A stretch of 64,000 nucleotides of DNA, taken from assembly GCF_002860255.1 (NCBI RefSeq), contig NZ_PGVE01000083.1:1-64000 (forward strand), in the 5' to 3' direction. Below are positions 7,151 through 17,292 of this stretch, piece by piece. The DNA comes from Neobacillus cucumis. Its GTDB lineage: Bacteria; Bacillota; Bacilli; Bacillales; Cytobacillaceae. Below the pieces are notes generated by a model. That model made no database searches. It was not told the DNA's origin and saw nothing but the letters and a program-made list of their open reading frames with translations. The position numbers and the translations under genes are program-made. The stretch's first letter is position 1. Every line of letters starts with the position of its first letter.

Positions 7151-8598
7151 AAATCTTATTTGCTGTATCGGAATGTGGCCCATTCGCAAAATCTGGGGGA
7201 CTTGCTGATGTTGCCGGGTCACTTCCAAAAGAACTAAAGAGCCTTGGTACGGATGTAAGGGTAATCCTTCCGAAATATGGAACTATTTCTGAAAAATATA
7301 AACAAAAAATGAAAAAAATCAAGGAATTTACTGTTTCCGTAGGTTGGAGAAATCAATATTGTGGTATTGAGGAGCTTACCCATCAAGGGATCACCTATTA
7401 TTTCGTTGATAACGAATACTATTTTAAACGTGAGGGATTATACGGTTATTTTGATGATGGTGAAAGATTTGCCTATTTAAATCGGGCTATCCTTGAGGCA
7501 ATAGCTGAACTTGACTTTTATCCGGATGTACTGCACTGCCATGATTGGCATACAGCGATGATTCCTTACCTCTTAAGAACAGAGTACTTTAAACGTAAAG
7601 GCTATGGTCTAATTCGCACAGTATTTACAATCCATAATTTGCAATTCCAAGGGATTTTTCCAAAAGGGGTATTAGGGGATTTATTAGGCTTGGATTATCA
7701 ATCCTTCCAATCGGGACATTTAGAGTTTTTTGGGAATGTGAATTTTATGAAGGGCGGTCTTGTTGCAGCAGACAAGATTACGACTGTGAGTCCAACTTAT
7801 AAAGAGGAAATTCAAACCCCGACTTTCGGTGAGAAACTAGATGGACTATTAAGGGCAAGAAAAGAGGACCTCATCGGAATATTAAATGGTATTGATGAAG
7901 AGTTTTATAATCCAGTAATCGATCCATTAATCTATCAAAACTATAAAGTTGGCACGTATACCAATAAGACAATTAACAAGAAAGAAATTCAAAAACAATT
8001 TGACTTGCCACAGAATCCTGAAACACCATTACTTGTTATGATTACAAGGTTGACCAAACAAAAAGGGCTTGATTTAGTTAGACATGTGCTCCGTGAAATT
8101 TTGCAGGAAGAGGTTCAGGTGATCATACTTGGAACTGGAGATTATGAGTATGAAGAATATTTCCGTCAAGCTGCCCGGGTATATCCTGATAAATTAAAGG
8201 TCTATACTGGTTTTAGTGAGGAACTGGCTCACAAGCTTTACGCTGCAGCTGACTTGTTTTTAATGCCTTCTCAATTTGAACCATGTGGTCTAGGGCAGAT
8301 GATTGCCATGAGATATGGTGCTATACCTATCGTTCGTGAGACAGGGGGCTTAAATGATACTGTCAAGGCATATAATGAATATACAGGCAGGGGGAATGGC
8401 TTCTCTTTCCAAAACTTTAATGCCCATGACATGCTTTATACTATTCAACGAGCCCTAAGCTTCTATCAGGATAAACCAGTTTGGGAATCGATCGTTAAGC
8501 AGGCGATGGAAAAGGACTATAGCTGGGCACAATCAGCATTTAGTTATAGCCAGCTTTATGCAGAGCTCGTCTCAAGGAGTGAAACTCATGTTTTCTAA
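7147..8598 (+). CDS. glgA: Glycogen synthase GlgA
   Basis: Transfers glucose from ADP-glucose to the growing alpha-1,4-glucan. 483 aa, the usual length for GT5 bacterial synthases. The N-terminal substrate loop KSGGLADVAGS, HDWHTAMIPYLL and TIHNLQFQG are intact, and the C-terminal half carries PSQFEPCGLGQMIAMRYG and the ETGGL turn. It starts at GTG 7147, sharing four bases with the glgD stop, so the two are translationally coupled. It ends 11 bp inside glgP. Confidence 0.97.
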   Translation: MKILFAVSECGPFAKSGGLADVAGSLPKELKSLGTDVRVILPKYGTISEKYKQKMKKIKEFTVSVGWRNQYCGIEELTHQGITYYFVDNEYYFKREGLYGYFDDGERFAYLNRAILEAIAELDFYPDVLHCHDWHTAMIPYLLRTEYFKRKGYGLIRTVFTIHNLQFQGIFPKGVLGDLLGLDYQSFQSGHLEFFGNVNFMKGGLVAADKITTVSPTYKEEIQTPTFGEKLDGLLRARKEDLIGILNGIDEEFYNPVIDPLIYQNYKVGTYTNKTINKKEIQKQFDLPQNPETPLLVMITRLTKQKGLDLVRHVLREILQEEVQVIILGTGDYEYEEYFRQAARVYPDKLKVYTGFSEELAHKLYAAADLFLMPSQFEPCGLGQMIAMRYGAIPIVRETGGLNDTVKAYNEYTGRGNGFSFQNFNAHDMLYTIQRALSFYQDKPVWESIVKQAMEKDYSWAQSAFSYSQLYAELVSRSETHVF

Positions 8599-10984
8599 TA
8601 AAGCTAGTTTTAAGAATAACTTTCTTAAAAGACTTGAAATGTTATGTGGAAAGAGTTTTTCTGAAAGTTCTGCCCGGGATCAGTATCAGACCTTGGGCAG
8701 TATGATTCGGGAGTTTGTAAGTAATGATTGGATTGAGACGAATGAGCGATATCTTGCAGCCCAGGGGAAGCAGGTTTACTATCTCTCTATTGAATATTTA
8801 TTAGGTAAGTTATTAAGGCAGAATTTAATTAATTTAGGTGTAGAGGAAACGGTTCAGGCAGGACTTAAAGAATTAGGGATTGACCTGGATGAGCTCGAGG
8901 AATTAGAAAGTGATGCAGGACTAGGAAACGGCGGCTTAGGAAGGTTAGCCGCCTGTTTTCTGGATTCCCTTGCATCGCTTAATTTGCCGGGACATGGACA
9001 TGGTATCCGATATAAGCATGGACTGTTTGAGCAGAAAATAGTAGATGGTTACCAGGTTGAACTTCCGGAGCAATGGCTTAGAAGCGGTAATGTCTGGGAA
9101 ATTCGTAAATTGGACAGTGCTGTGAAAGTTCCGTTCTGGGGGAAAGTCGAAGCAAAGATGGAGGATGGGAGGCTTGTCTTTCACCATCTTAATGTTGAAA
9201 CGGTTACAGCAGTTCCTCATGATATGCCGGTTATCGGATATAAAACACAAACGGTTAATACATTAAGGCTATGGAATGCTGAGCCAACTCAATTTCCGAT
9301 TCATGCAGATGTATTAAAATATAAACGTGAAACAGAATCAATTTCCGAATTTTTATATCCGGATGATACCCATGATGAGGGGAAAATTTTAAGATTGAAG
9401 CAGCAATACTTTTTAGTATCCGCAAGTATTCAATCCATTTTAAAAACGTACCGAAAACAACATGCTAGTTTAAATCAACTGAATGAACATGTATGTATCC
9501 ATATCAATGATACCCACCCTGTATTAGCTATTCCTGAACTCATGAGGATTTTAATAGACGAGGAAGGGTATGAATGGGAGCAGGCATGGCATATAACGAA
9601 GAATACTATCTCATATACCAATCATACCACATTATCAGAGGCTCTTGAGAAATGGCCGATTCATATTTTTCAACCATTACTCCCTAGAATCTATATGATT
9701 GTTGAAGAAATCAATGAGCGTTTTTGCCGTGAACTTTGGGAACAAACCCCTGGTGATTGGAAAAGAATTAGTGATTTAGCCATCATAGCGGATAATTTCG
9801 TTAAAATGGCACATCTAGCTATTGTTGGAAGCTTTAGTGTTAATGGAGTGGCAAAGCTGCATACCGAAATTCTAAAGAAGCGGGAAATGAATCAATTCTA
9901 TCAACTCTACCCGGAGAAATTTAATAATAAAACAAACGGTATCGCTTACCGCCGCTGGCTGTTGAAAGCAAACCCCAAATTATCATCCCTTATAACAGAT
10001 GCAATTGGGCCTTCTTGGATGTCATCTGCCGAGGAGCTAACTCATTTGCTTAACTTTCAAAATGATTCAACCTTCTTAGATCAGCTTTTAAAGATAAAAA
10101 ATGATAATAAACAAAGGCTCGCGGATATTATTCTAGATAAGACCGGTGTTAAAGTGGACACTGGGGCGATTTTTGATGTACAGGTTAAACGGCTGCATGC
10201 ATACAAGCGTCAGCTGTTAAATGTGTTACATATCATGCACCTATATAACAGAATTAAAGAGGATCCTAGTTATTCCATTGTCCCAAGGGTGTTTATTTTT
10301 GGAGCTAAGGCTTCTCCTGGTTATTATTATGCAAAAAAGATTATAAAACTTATTAATACTGTTGCTGAACAAATTAATAATGACCCGAGGGTTGGGGATA
10401 AAATAAAGGTGGTTTTCCTTGAAAATTATCGAGTTTCATTAGCTGAAAAAATTTTCCCAGCCTCAGATGTAAGTGAGCAAATTTCTACTGCAAGTAAAGA
10501 AGCCTCGGGTACAGGTAATATGAAATTTATGATTAACGGTGCCCTAACAGTTGGCACTCTCGATGGGGCAAATATTGAAATTAAGGAATTAGTCGGCCCA
10601 TCAAATATCTTTACTTTTGGTTTAACGGCAGACGAAGTCCTTCACTATTATCAGCATGGGGGCTACCAATCCAGAGAGTATTATCATCATGACTATCGAA
10701 TCCGTCAGGCGGTTGACCAACTTGTAAATGGATTCTTTGCTGGTGTTAATAACGAGTTTGAACCAATATTTGATTCCTTGCTGGAGGAAAACGATCAATA
10801 TTTTGTCTTAAAAGATTTCGCCTCTTATGCAAAAATACAGGAGCAAATTGGTGAAACATTTACAGACAAAGCTCAATGGCAGAAGATGAGTTTAACCAAT
10901 ATTGCTCAAGCCGGCTATTTTTCAAGCGATCGAACCATTAGAGAATACGCGGACGATATCTGGGGAATTAAGTCCCTAAAATAA
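8588..10984 (+). CDS. glgP: Glycogen phosphorylase GlgP
   Basis: Phosphorolyses alpha-1,4-glucans to glucose-1-phosphate using pyridoxal phosphate; cytoplasmic. The start MFSNKASF at 8588 follows AAGGAG at 8-nt spacing and gives 798 aa, the length recalled for B. subtilis GlgP. The cofactor motif EASGTGNMKFMINGAL is intact with the Schiff-base lysine at about residue 646; GNGGLGRLAACFLDSLASL and the HINDTHP segment are also present. As last gene of the operon it pairs a breakdown enzyme with the four synthesis genes. A palindromic repeat and a terminator follow. Confidence 0.97.
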   Translation: MFSNKASFKNNFLKRLEMLCGKSFSESSARDQYQTLGSMIREFVSNDWIETNERYLAAQGKQVYYLSIEYLLGKLLRQNLINLGVEETVQAGLKELGIDLDELEELESDAGLGNGGLGRLAACFLDSLASLNLPGHGHGIRYKHGLFEQKIVDGYQVELPEQWLRSGNVWEIRKLDSAVKVPFWGKVEAKMEDGRLVFHHLNVETVTAVPHDMPVIGYKTQTVNTLRLWNAEPTQFPIHADVLKYKRETESISEFLYPDDTHDEGKILRLKQQYFLVSASIQSILKTYRKQHASLNQLNEHVCIHINDTHPVLAIPELMRILIDEEGYEWEQAWHITKNTISYTNHTTLSEALEKWPIHIFQPLLPRIYMIVEEINERFCRELWEQTPGDWKRISDLAIIADNFVKMAHLAIVGSFSVNGVAKLHTEILKKREMNQFYQLYPEKFNNKTNGIAYRRWLLKANPKLSSLITDAIGPSWMSSAEELTHLLNFQNDSTFLDQLLKIKNDNKQRLADIILDKTGVKVDTGAIFDVQVKRLHAYKRQLLNVLHIMHLYNRIKEDPSYSIVPRVFIFGAKASPGYYYAKKIIKLINTVAEQINNDPRVGDKIKVVFLENYRVSLAEKIFPASDVSEQISTASKEASGTGNMKFMINGALTVGTLDGANIEIKELVGPSNIFTFGLTADEVLHYYQHGGYQSREYYHHDYRIRQAVDQLVNGFFAGVNNEFEPIFDSLLEENDQYFVLKDFASYAKIQEQIGETFTDKAQWQKMSLTNIAQAGYFSSDRTIREYADDIWGIKSLK

Positions 10985-11021
10985 ATGCCGTGTAAAAGGT
11001 CATTTGTTGATTTGGTAACGA

Positions 11022-11099
11022 TGTTGATTGGAGTGGAAGGAGCGAGACTCCTGCTCCGTACTCCCGCAGAAAGCGAAGCTCCTGGAGCGGAAATCAACA
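11022..11099 (+). repeat. Dispersed palindromic repeat, copy 1 (short form)
   Basis: Begins TGTTGATTGGAG and ends GGAGCGGAAATCAACA, so the ends are inverted repeats of each other. The inner sequence (GGAAGGAGCGAGACTCCTGC, ACTCCCGC, AAAGCGAAGC) matches the ends of the ~130-bp copies at 36725, 37276 and 58151, but about 50 bp of their middle is missing. Confidence 0.8.
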
Positions 11100-11124
11100 T
11101 CCAGGTTTAACCTGCCTAAATTAG

Positions 11125-11155
11125 AAAAAGCTTCTGTCGTGAGACAGAAGCTTTT
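11125..11155. terminator. Bidirectional terminator between glgP and menA
   Basis: Stem AAAAGCTTCTGTC / GACAGAAGCTTTT with a GTGA loop, A-rich on the left and T-rich on the right. It can serve the converging glgP (+) and menA (-) transcripts. Confidence 0.85.
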
Positions 11156-11157
11156 CT

Positions 11158-12096
11158 TTATGAAAAGAAATTACCAATAAAGATCCCAATCGCAAGTAAG
11201 AACCCAAAAATAGTATTGGTTTGTGCGGTTGCGATCATGGCAGGTGCCATTTTTAGCGGTACATTATTTTCAATAAATCCTTTTATTGCTTTAATTGGTT
11301 TTGGAACACTTAAAATGACAATGGCTGTCCACAATGGAGCAATACCACTGATAATAAGTCCCAAAATCCAAACATATGAAAAAGTAAACATAATTGCTAA
11401 TAAATAAATAGCCTTCTTTTTACCTAATAAAATGGCTACGGTTTTACGGCCATTTTCTTTATCACCATCAAGATCACGGATGTTATTGGACAGCATAATC
11501 ATACCAACTAAAACCATACTAGGCACGGATAAAAGAATACTTGAACTATCTACTGTACCAGTTTGAATAAAGAAGGAGATTAAAATAATCAGCATCCCCA
11601 TGAAAAATCCAGAAAGAATTTCTCCGAAAGGTGTGTAGGCAATAGGAACAGGGCCTCCGGTATAAAAATACCCAACCGCCATACATACAATGCCCACAAC
11701 GGCTAACCACCAGCTGCTATTCGCACAAATATATACTCCTAACAATAAGGAAATCAAATAAAAACTAAAAGCAAGATTAAGAACCGTTTTTGGCTTGATT
11801 CCATCTCGGACAATGGTTCCGCCAATTCCGACTGATTCTTCAGTATCTAATCCCCTTTTGTAATCAAAGTATTCATTAAACATATTGGTTGCCGCTTGAA
11901 TTAACATGCTTGCAATCAGCATAGCGATAAATAGACCAATGTGAACATGTCCGTTTTTAAGAGCTAAAGCTGTCCCAAGTAAAACTGGTACGAAAGATGC
12001 CGTTAAAGTATGAGGACGGGTCATTTTCCACCAGACCTGGAATCCACGGTTTGCTTCAATCGGCTGTTTTGAGTTTTTCTGTATATTTGACTCCAT
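11158..12096 (-). CDS. menA: 1,4-dihydroxy-2-naphthoate polyprenyltransferase MenA
   Basis: Attaches the isoprenoid tail to DHNA in menaquinone synthesis; an integral membrane enzyme of the UbiA family. 312 aa with about eight or nine hydrophobic segments. The two Asp-rich substrate motifs are visible: NMFNEYFDYKRG at residues 71-82 and RDLDGDKENGRKT near 205-217. A GGGGGAG ribosome-binding site precedes the ATG. It diverges from the menFDHBEC operon, so nearly the whole late menaquinone pathway lies in one 9-kb block. Confidence 0.96.
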   Translation of the reverse strand: MESNIQKNSKQPIEANRGFQVWWKMTRPHTLTASFVPVLLGTALALKNGHVHIGLFIAMLIASMLIQAATNMFNEYFDYKRGLDTEESVGIGGTIVRDGIKPKTVLNLAFSFYLISLLLGVYICANSSWWLAVVGIVCMAVGYFYTGGPVPIAYTPFGEILSGFFMGMLIILISFFIQTGTVDSSSILLSVPSMVLVGMIMLSNNIRDLDGDKENGRKTVAILLGKKKAIYLLAIMFTFSYVWILGLIISGIAPLWTAIVILSVPKPIKAIKGFIENNVPLKMAPAMIATAQTNTIFGFLLAIGIFIGNFFS

Positions 12097-12442
12097 ACAG
12101 TTCTCCCCCTTTTTATCATTTTCTCTCTATATATTAAGGTTATAAGCCTTTAAGGTTGTATTCCCAAACCTTAGTGTATGGAATTCCATGTAGAGTGTCA
12201 ATTAATTTTTGTTTTCAAAAATAGAAGATAATCCCTGTCCGGTTATTCTCTGCTTTTCCGTGGAAAACTGAAAGTATAAAAACCGCTCAACAACCTTCTT
12301 TAAGCGTTTTGATATATAATAAGGAATAAAGTTGGCAAGTAGTGACAAGTATTGTTGACTTAATCACAATGGGAGTAGTATCTTAGAATAGGCTTTAAGA
12401 TGAATGGATAACAGTCATTTCGGCTGTTTTGGAGGGATTTGT
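12097..12442. other. Divergent menA/menF promoter region
   Basis: About 345 bp separating two divergently transcribed menaquinone units. Apart from the menF promoter at 12355-12384 I see no gene and no recognisable riboswitch. A TATAAT at 12315-12320 lacks a -35 partner. Confidence 0.5.
12355..12384 (+). promoter_or_regulatory. SigA-type promoter of the menFDHBEC operon
   Basis: TTGACT at 12355-12360, an 18-bp spacer and TATCTT at 12379-12384, about 60 bp before the menF start codon. Confidence 0.55.
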
Positions 12443-13843
12443 TTGATTACCATTCAAGAAACAGAAATAAGAGAAAGGGGTCTTTTAGGAGTTAATCGGG
12501 CTAGAGAATTAGGCCGGCCTATTTTAATGAGTGAAGTTCATAAAATGGACACGACTAATCCACTATCCTTTTTTAATGCTGGAGGAGACCGCTATTTCGG
12601 GGAACGTTTTTTTTGGAAAGATCCGGCGAGCGAGATGGTTCTAATAGGACTGGGAATTTCAAAGCAAATTCAATCGGATCAGGCTGCTGACCGCTTTTTT
12701 CATGTTGAAAAAGAATGGAGAAGCTTTTTAAAGGACAGTTTCATTTTTAATCAATATAAAGTTGATGGTGTTGGACCGCTGATGTTTGGAGGTTTTTCCT
12801 TTGATCCTTTTAAAGAGAAAACAGAGCTTTGGTCCAAATTTGCAGATTCTCTATTTCACATACCTAAATTTTTATTGAGTATTGTTCATGGGGAAACCTA
12901 TTTAACAACCAATATTATCTTCACATCAAATGATGATATATCATTATATAGCAAAATTATGGAAGAAAGAAATCAGCTGCTGCTTTCATTACGAAACCAA
13001 ATAAATTTAAAAACTCCTTTAATAAATAGTAAGGTTGAAGTTTTTCCTGAACGATGGAAGCAAACGGTTGAAGGTGTTGTGAAGGAATTAACAAAGGGTC
13101 CTTTAAAGAAAGTGGTACTGGCTCGTGAGCTAAGACTTGTCTTTACTTCACAGGTTGAAGCGGAAGCAGTTCTTGAAAGTCTTTACCAACAGCAGCCAGC
13201 AAGCTATATTTTTGCATTTGAATCGCATGGAGATTGCTTTATTGGGGCCTCACCTGAGCGGCTTATAAAGAAGCAAGGGCCTGAAGTCTATTCAACCTGT
13301 TTGGCAGGGTCTATTTCACGTGGTAAAACAGAGGAAGAAGACCAAATCCTAGGACAAACACTTTTAACGGACCAAAAAAATCTGATCGAACACGGTTTTG
13401 TGGTTGAAATGATTAAGGAAGCATTAGAGCAATCATGTGAAGAGGTTATTCTGCCGAAGAAACCTCAGTTAATGAAAATGAGAGATATTCAACATCTCTA
13501 TACACCCGTAATTGGAAAATGTGGCCCCAACACATCTCTTTTATTACTTGTAGAGAAACTCCATCCAACTCCTGCTCTTGGCGGCCTGCCCCAAAATTTA
13601 GCTGTAGAAAAAATTAGAGAAGTAGAAGTACTGGACCGGGGCTTATTCGGAGGCCCGCTCGGCTGGGTGGATTATCAGCAAAATGGTGAGTTCGCAGTAG
13701 CGATTCGCTCAGGACTTATTCAAGGCAAAGAAGCTTCCTTGTTTGCCGGGTGTGGAGTGGTATCCGATTCTAAATCTGAAGAGGAGTATTTGGAAACAGC
13801 TTTAAAGTTTAGACCAATGCTTCGGGCTCTTGGAGGAAAATAA
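12443..13843 (+). CDS. menF: Isochorismate synthase MenF
   Basis: Converts chorismate to isochorismate, the entry to menaquinone synthesis. The chosen start is TTG at 12443, six bases after GGAGGG; the in-frame ATG at 12404 has no ribosome-binding site. That gives 466 aa against about 471 in B. subtilis. C-terminal chorismate-binding domain (roughly residues 200-460) with FIGASPERL, the conserved H-T-P-A-L-G-G segment (HPTPALGG) and GCGVVSDSKSEEEYLET. Two bases separate its stop from menD. Confidence 0.95.
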   Translation: MITIQETEIRERGLLGVNRARELGRPILMSEVHKMDTTNPLSFFNAGGDRYFGERFFWKDPASEMVLIGLGISKQIQSDQAADRFFHVEKEWRSFLKDSFIFNQYKVDGVGPLMFGGFSFDPFKEKTELWSKFADSLFHIPKFLLSIVHGETYLTTNIIFTSNDDISLYSKIMEERNQLLLSLRNQINLKTPLINSKVEVFPERWKQTVEGVVKELTKGPLKKVVLARELRLVFTSQVEAEAVLESLYQQQPASYIFAFESHGDCFIGASPERLIKKQGPEVYSTCLAGSISRGKTEEEDQILGQTLLTDQKNLIEHGFVVEMIKEALEQSCEEVILPKKPQLMKMRDIQHLYTPVIGKCGPNTSLLLLVEKLHPTPALGGLPQNLAVEKIREVEVLDRGLFGGPLGWVDYQQNGEFAVAIRSGLIQGKEASLFAGCGVVSDSKSEEEYLETALKFRPMLRALGGK

Positions 13844-13845
13844 TT

Positions 13846-15597
13846 ATGAATCATCAAGAATCATTAACAGCTTATATTGCAGCGTTTGTTGCAGAACTTG
13901 TTTTAACGGGTGTTACAGATGTGGTAGTAAGCCCTGGTTCTAGGTCCACTCCAATGGCAATGGTCATGGCGGAACACCCGGATTTAAATGTTCATATTCA
14001 TGTAGATGAACGTTCTGCAGCTTTCTTTGGCTTAGGTATTGCAAAGGCTAAAAATAAACCGGTTGCCATTTTGTGTACTTCAGGTACAGCAGCGGCGAAT
14101 TATTTTCCTGCCATTGTGGAGGCAAAATATTCACGTGTTCCGCTTTTGATCCTAACAGCAGACAGACCTCATGAACTAAGAGAAGTAGGGGCGCCGCAGG
14201 CGATCGATCAGCTTCATTTATATGGCCATCACGTGAAATGGTTTGCAGACATGGCTCTCCCGGAAAAAAGCAATGAAATGATCCGTTATGCGAGAACGAT
14301 TTGTGCCCGTGCAGCAGCTATTGCAACCCAGACACCGGCTGGACCAGTTCATTTGAACTTTCCTTTTCGTGAACCGCTTATTCCAAAAATGGATAAAACT
14401 CTCTTTGAACTTTCTGAACGTCCCAAAGGATATGTTAAGGTCCATAATAGCCACTTAGATGTTAGGGACGAAGTGTTTAAAGAAATAGCAGAGTTTTTGA
14501 ATGAAAAAGAAAAGGGGATTATTGTTTGCGGTAATATTTCGGATGAGAAGTTTGCGAAAGCGGTCACATCACTTGCTGACAGATTAAATTATCCCATTTT
14601 AGCGGACCCGTTATCGCAATTACGAAGCGGTGAACATGAATTAGAAGATATTATCGAAGCGTATGATACCTTTTTAAGAAATAAGGATGCCAAGACTTTT
14701 CTAAAGCCTGATGTTGTTTTAAGATTTGGGGCGATGCCTGTTTCTAAAGCTCTAACCATATTTTTGAAAGAAAATCATTTGGCTGATCAATTTGTAGTGG
14801 ATGGTGGCGGTGGCTGGCGTGACCCTTCAGCATTATCTACTAACATGATCTTTTGCAATGAAACCATTTTTTGTGAAAAATTATTAACCTATTTAGACAC
14901 TAACACGTCTCCAAGGTTTTTAGAGGATTGGAAAAAGATCAATCAGTTAACCAAAGAAAATATGACAGTTATCCGTGATGTAACGGAATTGAGCGAAGGA
15001 AAGTTGTTTAATCAATTAGCAGACTTGTTGCCTGAAGAATCTACTCTATTTGTAGGTAACAGTATGCCTATTAGGGATTTAGATAGCTTTTTCTTAAGTA
15101 ATAATAAATCAATTAAATTGATGGCCAATCGAGGGGCAAATGGGATTGATGGTACCGTTTCGACGGCAATAGGTGCTGCTGTTTATACAAGGTCTTTATA
15201 TTTGGTTTTAGGTGATTTAACCTTCTTCCATGACTTAAACGGTTTGATTGCGGCCAAGCTTTATAATATTGATATTCAAATTATTGTGATTAACAATAAT
15301 GGAGGCGGAATTTTCTCCTTCCTTCCACAATCCGAACATCCTAAACATTTTGAACTACTATTTGGCACACCGTTAAATATTGACTTCGAGCATGCAGTTA
15401 AAATGTTTAATGGCCAATACACCAAAATAATTGATTGGGATCACCTTGGAACTTTATTGGAGCAGAGCAAGAATCAAAAGGGTATTCATGTGTATGAAAT
15501 TAATACAAATAGAGACAGAAATCGTGATGAACATCGTGATTTTTGGCTTTCTGTTTCCCGGGAAATATCTAATCTTGTCAATGAGGCGAAAGGATGA
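13846..15597 (+). CDS. menD: 2-succinyl-5-enolpyruvyl-6-hydroxy-3-cyclohexene-1-carboxylate synthase MenD
   Basis: Thiamine-diphosphate enzyme that joins isochorismate and 2-oxoglutarate to give SEPHCHC. 583 aa, near the 580 aa of B. subtilis. The N-terminal pyrimidine-binding domain shows VVSPGSRSTPM and the cofactor-activating glutamate region DERSAAFFGLG. The C-terminal diphosphate-binding motif runs from GDLTFFHDLNG to NNNGGGIFSF, the family form of GDG-N. It follows menF by 2 bp with a GGAGG site in the menF end, and shares ATGA with menH. Confidence 0.97.
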   Translation: MNHQESLTAYIAAFVAELVLTGVTDVVVSPGSRSTPMAMVMAEHPDLNVHIHVDERSAAFFGLGIAKAKNKPVAILCTSGTAAANYFPAIVEAKYSRVPLLILTADRPHELREVGAPQAIDQLHLYGHHVKWFADMALPEKSNEMIRYARTICARAAAIATQTPAGPVHLNFPFREPLIPKMDKTLFELSERPKGYVKVHNSHLDVRDEVFKEIAEFLNEKEKGIIVCGNISDEKFAKAVTSLADRLNYPILADPLSQLRSGEHELEDIIEAYDTFLRNKDAKTFLKPDVVLRFGAMPVSKALTIFLKENHLADQFVVDGGGGWRDPSALSTNMIFCNETIFCEKLLTYLDTNTSPRFLEDWKKINQLTKENMTVIRDVTELSEGKLFNQLADLLPEESTLFVGNSMPIRDLDSFFLSNNKSIKLMANRGANGIDGTVSTAIGAAVYTRSLYLVLGDLTFFHDLNGLIAAKLYNIDIQIIVINNNGGGIFSFLPQSEHPKHFELLFGTPLNIDFEHAVKMFNGQYTKIIDWDHLGTLLEQSKNQKGIHVYEINTNRDRNRDEHRDFWLSVSREISNLVNEAKG

Positions 15598-16406
15598 TTG
15601 TTGTTATCGACGGAATTCGCTATCATGTGAAGATTTGTGGCGATGGGATTCCGCTTGTTTTACTCCATGGCTTTACAGGGGATGCATCCACGTGGTCATC
15701 CTTTTTTGAAGAATGGAGCAGGCACTCGAGGTTAATTGTCCCAGATATTATTGGGCATGGGAAATCGGATTCTCCTGAAGAGCTGAAACATTATCAAATT
15801 GAATCTATGGCGGACAGCTTAAATATCATTCTTGACCAAATTGGTGTGAACCAAATAGACTTGCTTGGCTATTCGATGGGGGGCAGACTTGCGTTAACAT
15901 TTGCCTTGCTTTATCCAAACCGGGTCCGTAGGTTAATCTTGGAAAGCACCTCACCTGGTCTTCAAACAGAGAGCGAAAGAGAACTTCGCTGTATGAACGA
16001 CGCAAAACTTGCAAAATTTATAATAGACAAGGGAATGACGTCTTTTGTTGATTATTGGGAGAACATTCCTCTGTTTTTTAGTATGAAAAAACTTCCCGCA
16101 TCAGTACAGAAAAAAATAAGAGAACAGCGATTAAGCAATTCTCCTCAAGGCCTCTCCAATAGTTTACTTGGGATGGGGACCGGGTCTCAGCCATCTTGTT
16201 GGGATCGTCTAGACCAATTAAACAGTGATGTTTTGATTCTAACGGGTCAGGAAGACCTGAAGTTTTGTCAGATTGCTGAAAAAATGGTACTTAGATTAAA
16301 AAAAGTCAAATGGATGGTCGTTAAAAATTGTGGACATGCAATTCACGTGGAAGAACCAGAAAAGTTTGGTACAATAGTAAGTGACTTTTTGTCAACTGAA
16401 GAATAA
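15594..16406 (+). CDS. menH: SHCHC synthase MenH (alpha/beta hydrolase)
   Basis: Eliminates pyruvate from SEPHCHC. 270 aa, alpha/beta-hydrolase fold, similar in size to B. subtilis YtxM. The catalytic triad can be read as Ser in GYSMGGR, Asp in TGQEDLKF and His in NCGHAIHVE; the HGFTGD oxyanion region is near residue 25. It overlaps the menD stop codon by four bases (ATGA). Confidence 0.95.
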   Translation: MIVVIDGIRYHVKICGDGIPLVLLHGFTGDASTWSSFFEEWSRHSRLIVPDIIGHGKSDSPEELKHYQIESMADSLNIILDQIGVNQIDLLGYSMGGRLALTFALLYPNRVRRLILESTSPGLQTESERELRCMNDAKLAKFIIDKGMTSFVDYWENIPLFFSMKKLPASVQKKIREQRLSNSPQGLSNSLLGMGTGSQPSCWDRLDQLNSDVLILTGQEDLKFCQIAEKMVLRLKKVKWMVVKNCGHAIHVEEPEKFGTIVSDFLSTEE

Positions 16407-16420
16407 AGGAGGAGATTTTT

Positions 16421-17239
16421 TTGGCAGTAGAATGGATTCCAGGAAAAAAATATGAAGAAATTTTATATGAAACTTATAATGGGATTGCAAAAATAACCAT
16501 TAACCGTCCACATGTACATAATGCTTTTACGCCAAAGACTGTTATGGAATTAATCGATGCTGTTGCATACGCACGTGATGACTCAAGTATCGGCGTTATT
16601 GTACTAACAGGCGCTGGAGATAAGGCATTTTGCTCCGGTGGAGATCAAAAGGTTAGAGGTCATGGAGGATATGTGGGCGATGACCAAATTCCGCGCTTAA
16701 ATGTTTTAGACTTACAGCGCTTGATTCGTGTCACTCCAAAACCTGTTGTAGCGATGGTAAAAGGATATGCAATTGGCGGAGGTCATGTGTTACATGTTGT
16801 ATGTGACCTAACCATTGCGGCTGATAATGCTATTTTTGGTCAAACAGGACCAAAAGTTGGAAGCTTTGATGCTGGTTACGGTTCTGGCTATTTAGCGAGA
16901 ATTGTAGGCCATAAAAAGGCCCGTGAAATTTGGTACCTATGCCGTCAATACAACGCTCAGGAAGCATTAGATATGGGCTTGGTAAACACTGTGGTGCCGT
17001 TAGAGCAAGTAGAAGAAGAGACCATTAAGTGGTGTGAAGAAATGCTAGAGAAAAGTCCAACAGCTCTTCGTTTCTTAAAAGCAGCCTTTAATGCCGATAC
17101 CGATGGCCTAGCTGGTATTCAACAATTTGCTGGTGATGCTACTTTGCTTTACTACACTACGGATGAAGCAAAAGAAGGCCGCGATGCCTTTAAAGAAAAA
17201 CGTAAGCCAGACTTTGGTCAATTCCCTCGTTTTCCTTGA
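16421..17239 (+). CDS. menB: 1,4-dihydroxy-2-naphthoyl-CoA synthase MenB
   Basis: Crotonase-fold enzyme that closes the ring of O-succinylbenzoyl-CoA. 272 aa, matching the family. Start TTG at 16421 behind a strong AAAGGAGGAGA site. Family features: FCSGGDQKVRGHGGY, the oxyanion-forming GYAIGGGHVLHVVCDLTIA and GSFDAGYGSGYLARIVG with the catalytic Asp. A hairpin terminator follows before menE, so menE and menC may be expressed less than the upstream genes. Confidence 0.97.
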   Translation: MAVEWIPGKKYEEILYETYNGIAKITINRPHVHNAFTPKTVMELIDAVAYARDDSSIGVIVLTGAGDKAFCSGGDQKVRGHGGYVGDDQIPRLNVLDLQRLIRVTPKPVVAMVKGYAIGGGHVLHVVCDLTIAADNAIFGQTGPKVGSFDAGYGSGYLARIVGHKKAREIWYLCRQYNAQEALDMGLVNTVVPLEQVEEETIKWCEEMLEKSPTALRFLKAAFNADTDGLAGIQQFAGDATLLYYTTDEAKEGRDAFKEKRKPDFGQFPRFP

Positions 17240-17257
17240 TGAAAATTGTTTTACCAC

Positions 17258-17292
17258 ACAGCTTGATGGTTTGCTCCATCAGGCTGTTTTTA
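17258..17292 (+). terminator. Intra-operon terminator/attenuator after menB
   Basis: Twelve-base-pair stem ACAGCTTGATGG / CCATCAGGCTGT followed by TTTTTATAT. It lies between menB and menE, which otherwise read in the same direction. Confidence 0.75.

Noticed and set aside
12315..12320. TATAAT as a second menF promoter
   Set aside because: No acceptable -35 hexamer at 16-18 bp; the pair at 12355-12384 is better.
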